Positions 4,997 to 5,706 of a stretch of 5,706 nucleotides of DNA are shown here, piece by piece. Both the position numbers and the translations under genes were made by a program. The DNA is taken from contig JAHEIJ010000164.1 of NCBI GenBank assembly GCA_024639445.1, forward strand, positions 1 through 5,706, given 5' to 3'. Numbering within the stretch: position 1 is the first letter of the stretch; each line of letters begins with the position of its first letter. Under the pieces are notes generated by a model. It made no database searches, was not told where the DNA came from, and saw only the letters and a program-made list of their open reading frames with translations. The stretch comes from Gammaproteobacteria bacterium. Its GTDB lineage: Bacteria > Pseudomonadota > Gammaproteobacteria > UBA6429 > Thiohalophilaceae.

Positions 4997-5706
4997 GCAA
5001 GCCGCCGCGCTTTGACGTCATAGTGGTGGGTGCCGGCATGGTGGGGGCGGCATTAGCGCTAGCGCTGGGGCGTCAAGGCTTCAAGGTTGCACTGGTCGAT
5101 ACACACGCACCGCAACTCGAATGGTCCCAAGATGGTTACGATCTTCGTGTCAGTGCTATTACTCGGGCCTCACAACATATTTTTGAGTCGCTGGGTGTCT
5201 GGCCCCTGATGCAGGCGGAACGCATCAGTCCCTATCGGGACATGCATGTGTGGGATGCCGGCGGCGATGGTGTCATTCACTTCGATAGTGCCGACATCGG
5301 TGAACCTGATCTGGGGCATATCATCGAGAACCGGGTCATCGTTAAAGGCCTGCATACGGGCCTGGCGGAACAACAAAATGTGGCTCCGTTCTGGCCGGTA
5401 CAGCCGAAGGCAATGATTTTAAACGAGACCGAAGCCAGTTTAATCCTGGAGGATGGCACTGAACTGCAAGCCCGCTTGCTGGTGGGGGCCGACGGGGCTC
5501 ACTCCTGGGTACGGCGTCAGGCGGGGATCAGCGTCAAGGGTTGGGACTATGACCAGGTGGCACTGGTTACCTGGGTGAAACCGGAACTGTTTCACCAGGA
5601 AACCGCCTGGCAACGTTTTCTGACTACCGGCCCCCTGGCATTTTTACCTCTCACCGAGGGTTACTGTTCGATAGTCTGGTCAACTTCGCCCGAGCATGCG
5701 GCACAA
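4993..5706 (+). CDS. ubiI: 2-polyprenylphenol 5-hydroxylase (VisC/UbiI), 5' part, cut by window end
   Basis: An open frame of 238 codons runs from the ATG at 4993 to the edge, roughly 60% of a protein of about 400 residues. It encodes a second FAD monooxygenase paralogous to UbiH, which in E. coli hydroxylates C5 of the ubiquinone ring. The FAD motif VVGAGMVGAA has G13, G15 and G18, with D36 ending the next strand. DLRVSAI (50-56) with LGVW nearby, MHVWD, LGHIIEN, GADGAHSWVRR (165-175, D167-G168) and AFLPL...CSIVWS.SPE are shared with E. coli UbiI, separating it from UbiH and UbiF. The C-terminal GDAAH...GQG region lies outside the window. The start overlaps the ubiH stop as ATGA, typical of translational coupling, and no separate promoter is evident. 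Confidence 0.93.
   Translation, partial: MSKPPRFDVIVVGAGMVGAALALALGRQGFKVALVDTHAPQLEWSQDGYDLRVSAITRASQHIFESLGVWPLMQAERISPYRDMHVWDAGGDGVIHFDSADIGEPDLGHIIENRVIVKGLHTGLAEQQNVAPFWPVQPKAMILNETEASLILEDGTELQARLLVGADGAHSWVRRQAGISVKGWDYDQVALVTWVKPELFHQETAWQRFLTTGPLAFLPLTEGYCSIVWSTSPEHAAQ

Noticed and set aside
1..5706. Mobile element, CRISPR array, defence or toxin system
   Set aside because: No direct-repeat array, transposase, integrase, tRNA or attachment-site pattern is seen. Every large conserved frame belongs to a known core gene.

Overview
This window is a conserved core-chromosome neighbourhood of a gammaproteobacterium. The diagnostic block is zapB-like–zapA–6S RNA–fau on the minus strand, divergent from ygfB–pepP–ubiH–ubiI on the plus strand. 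The protein sequences resemble their E. coli counterparts clearly but at a distance. A small leucine-zipper protein sits upstream of zapA, an arrangement I associate with non-enteric gammaproteobacteria such as pseudomonads and sulfur-oxidiser-type lineages. I cannot name a genus from the sequence alone.

Minus-strand half (about 1-1620). A sigma70-type promoter (1591-1619) drives a 68-residue coiled-coil ZapB-like protein and ZapA, whose frames overlap by 8 bases. A hairpin plus T-run overlapping the zapA stop codon looks like an intrinsic terminator. It is followed by ssrS (6S RNA, about 762-950), then fau (5-formyltetrahydrofolate cyclo-ligase), whose start codon lies only about 11 bases beyond the 6S 3' end. 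After a 78-base gap comes the first 27 codons of an EVE-domain protein that leaves the window at base 1.

Plus-strand half (about 1800-5706). ygfB (UPF0149), pepP (Xaa-Pro aminopeptidase), ubiH and the 5' part of ubiI (two paralogous FAD hydroxylases of ubiquinone synthesis) follow in order. Gaps shrink from 44 bases (ygfB/pepP) to 1 base (pepP/ubiH) to a 4-base ATGA overlap (ubiH/ubiI), so pepP-ubiH-ubiI is almost certainly one transcription unit. ubiI is cut by the window end after 238 codons.

The divergent intergenic region (1540-1810) holds the zapB-like promoter and possibly the ygfB promoter. Functionally the window joins Z-ring assembly, stationary-phase control of RNA polymerase by 6S RNA, folate salvage, proline-peptide turnover and aerobic quinone synthesis. 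I see no mobile element, CRISPR array, toxin-antitoxin pair, defence system or unexplained large ORF. The points worth a second look are regulatory: apparent leaderless starts for ygfB and pepP, a possible alternative fold at the 3' end of 6S RNA, and an 11-base repeat of a 6S hairpin arm upstream of the 6S gene.
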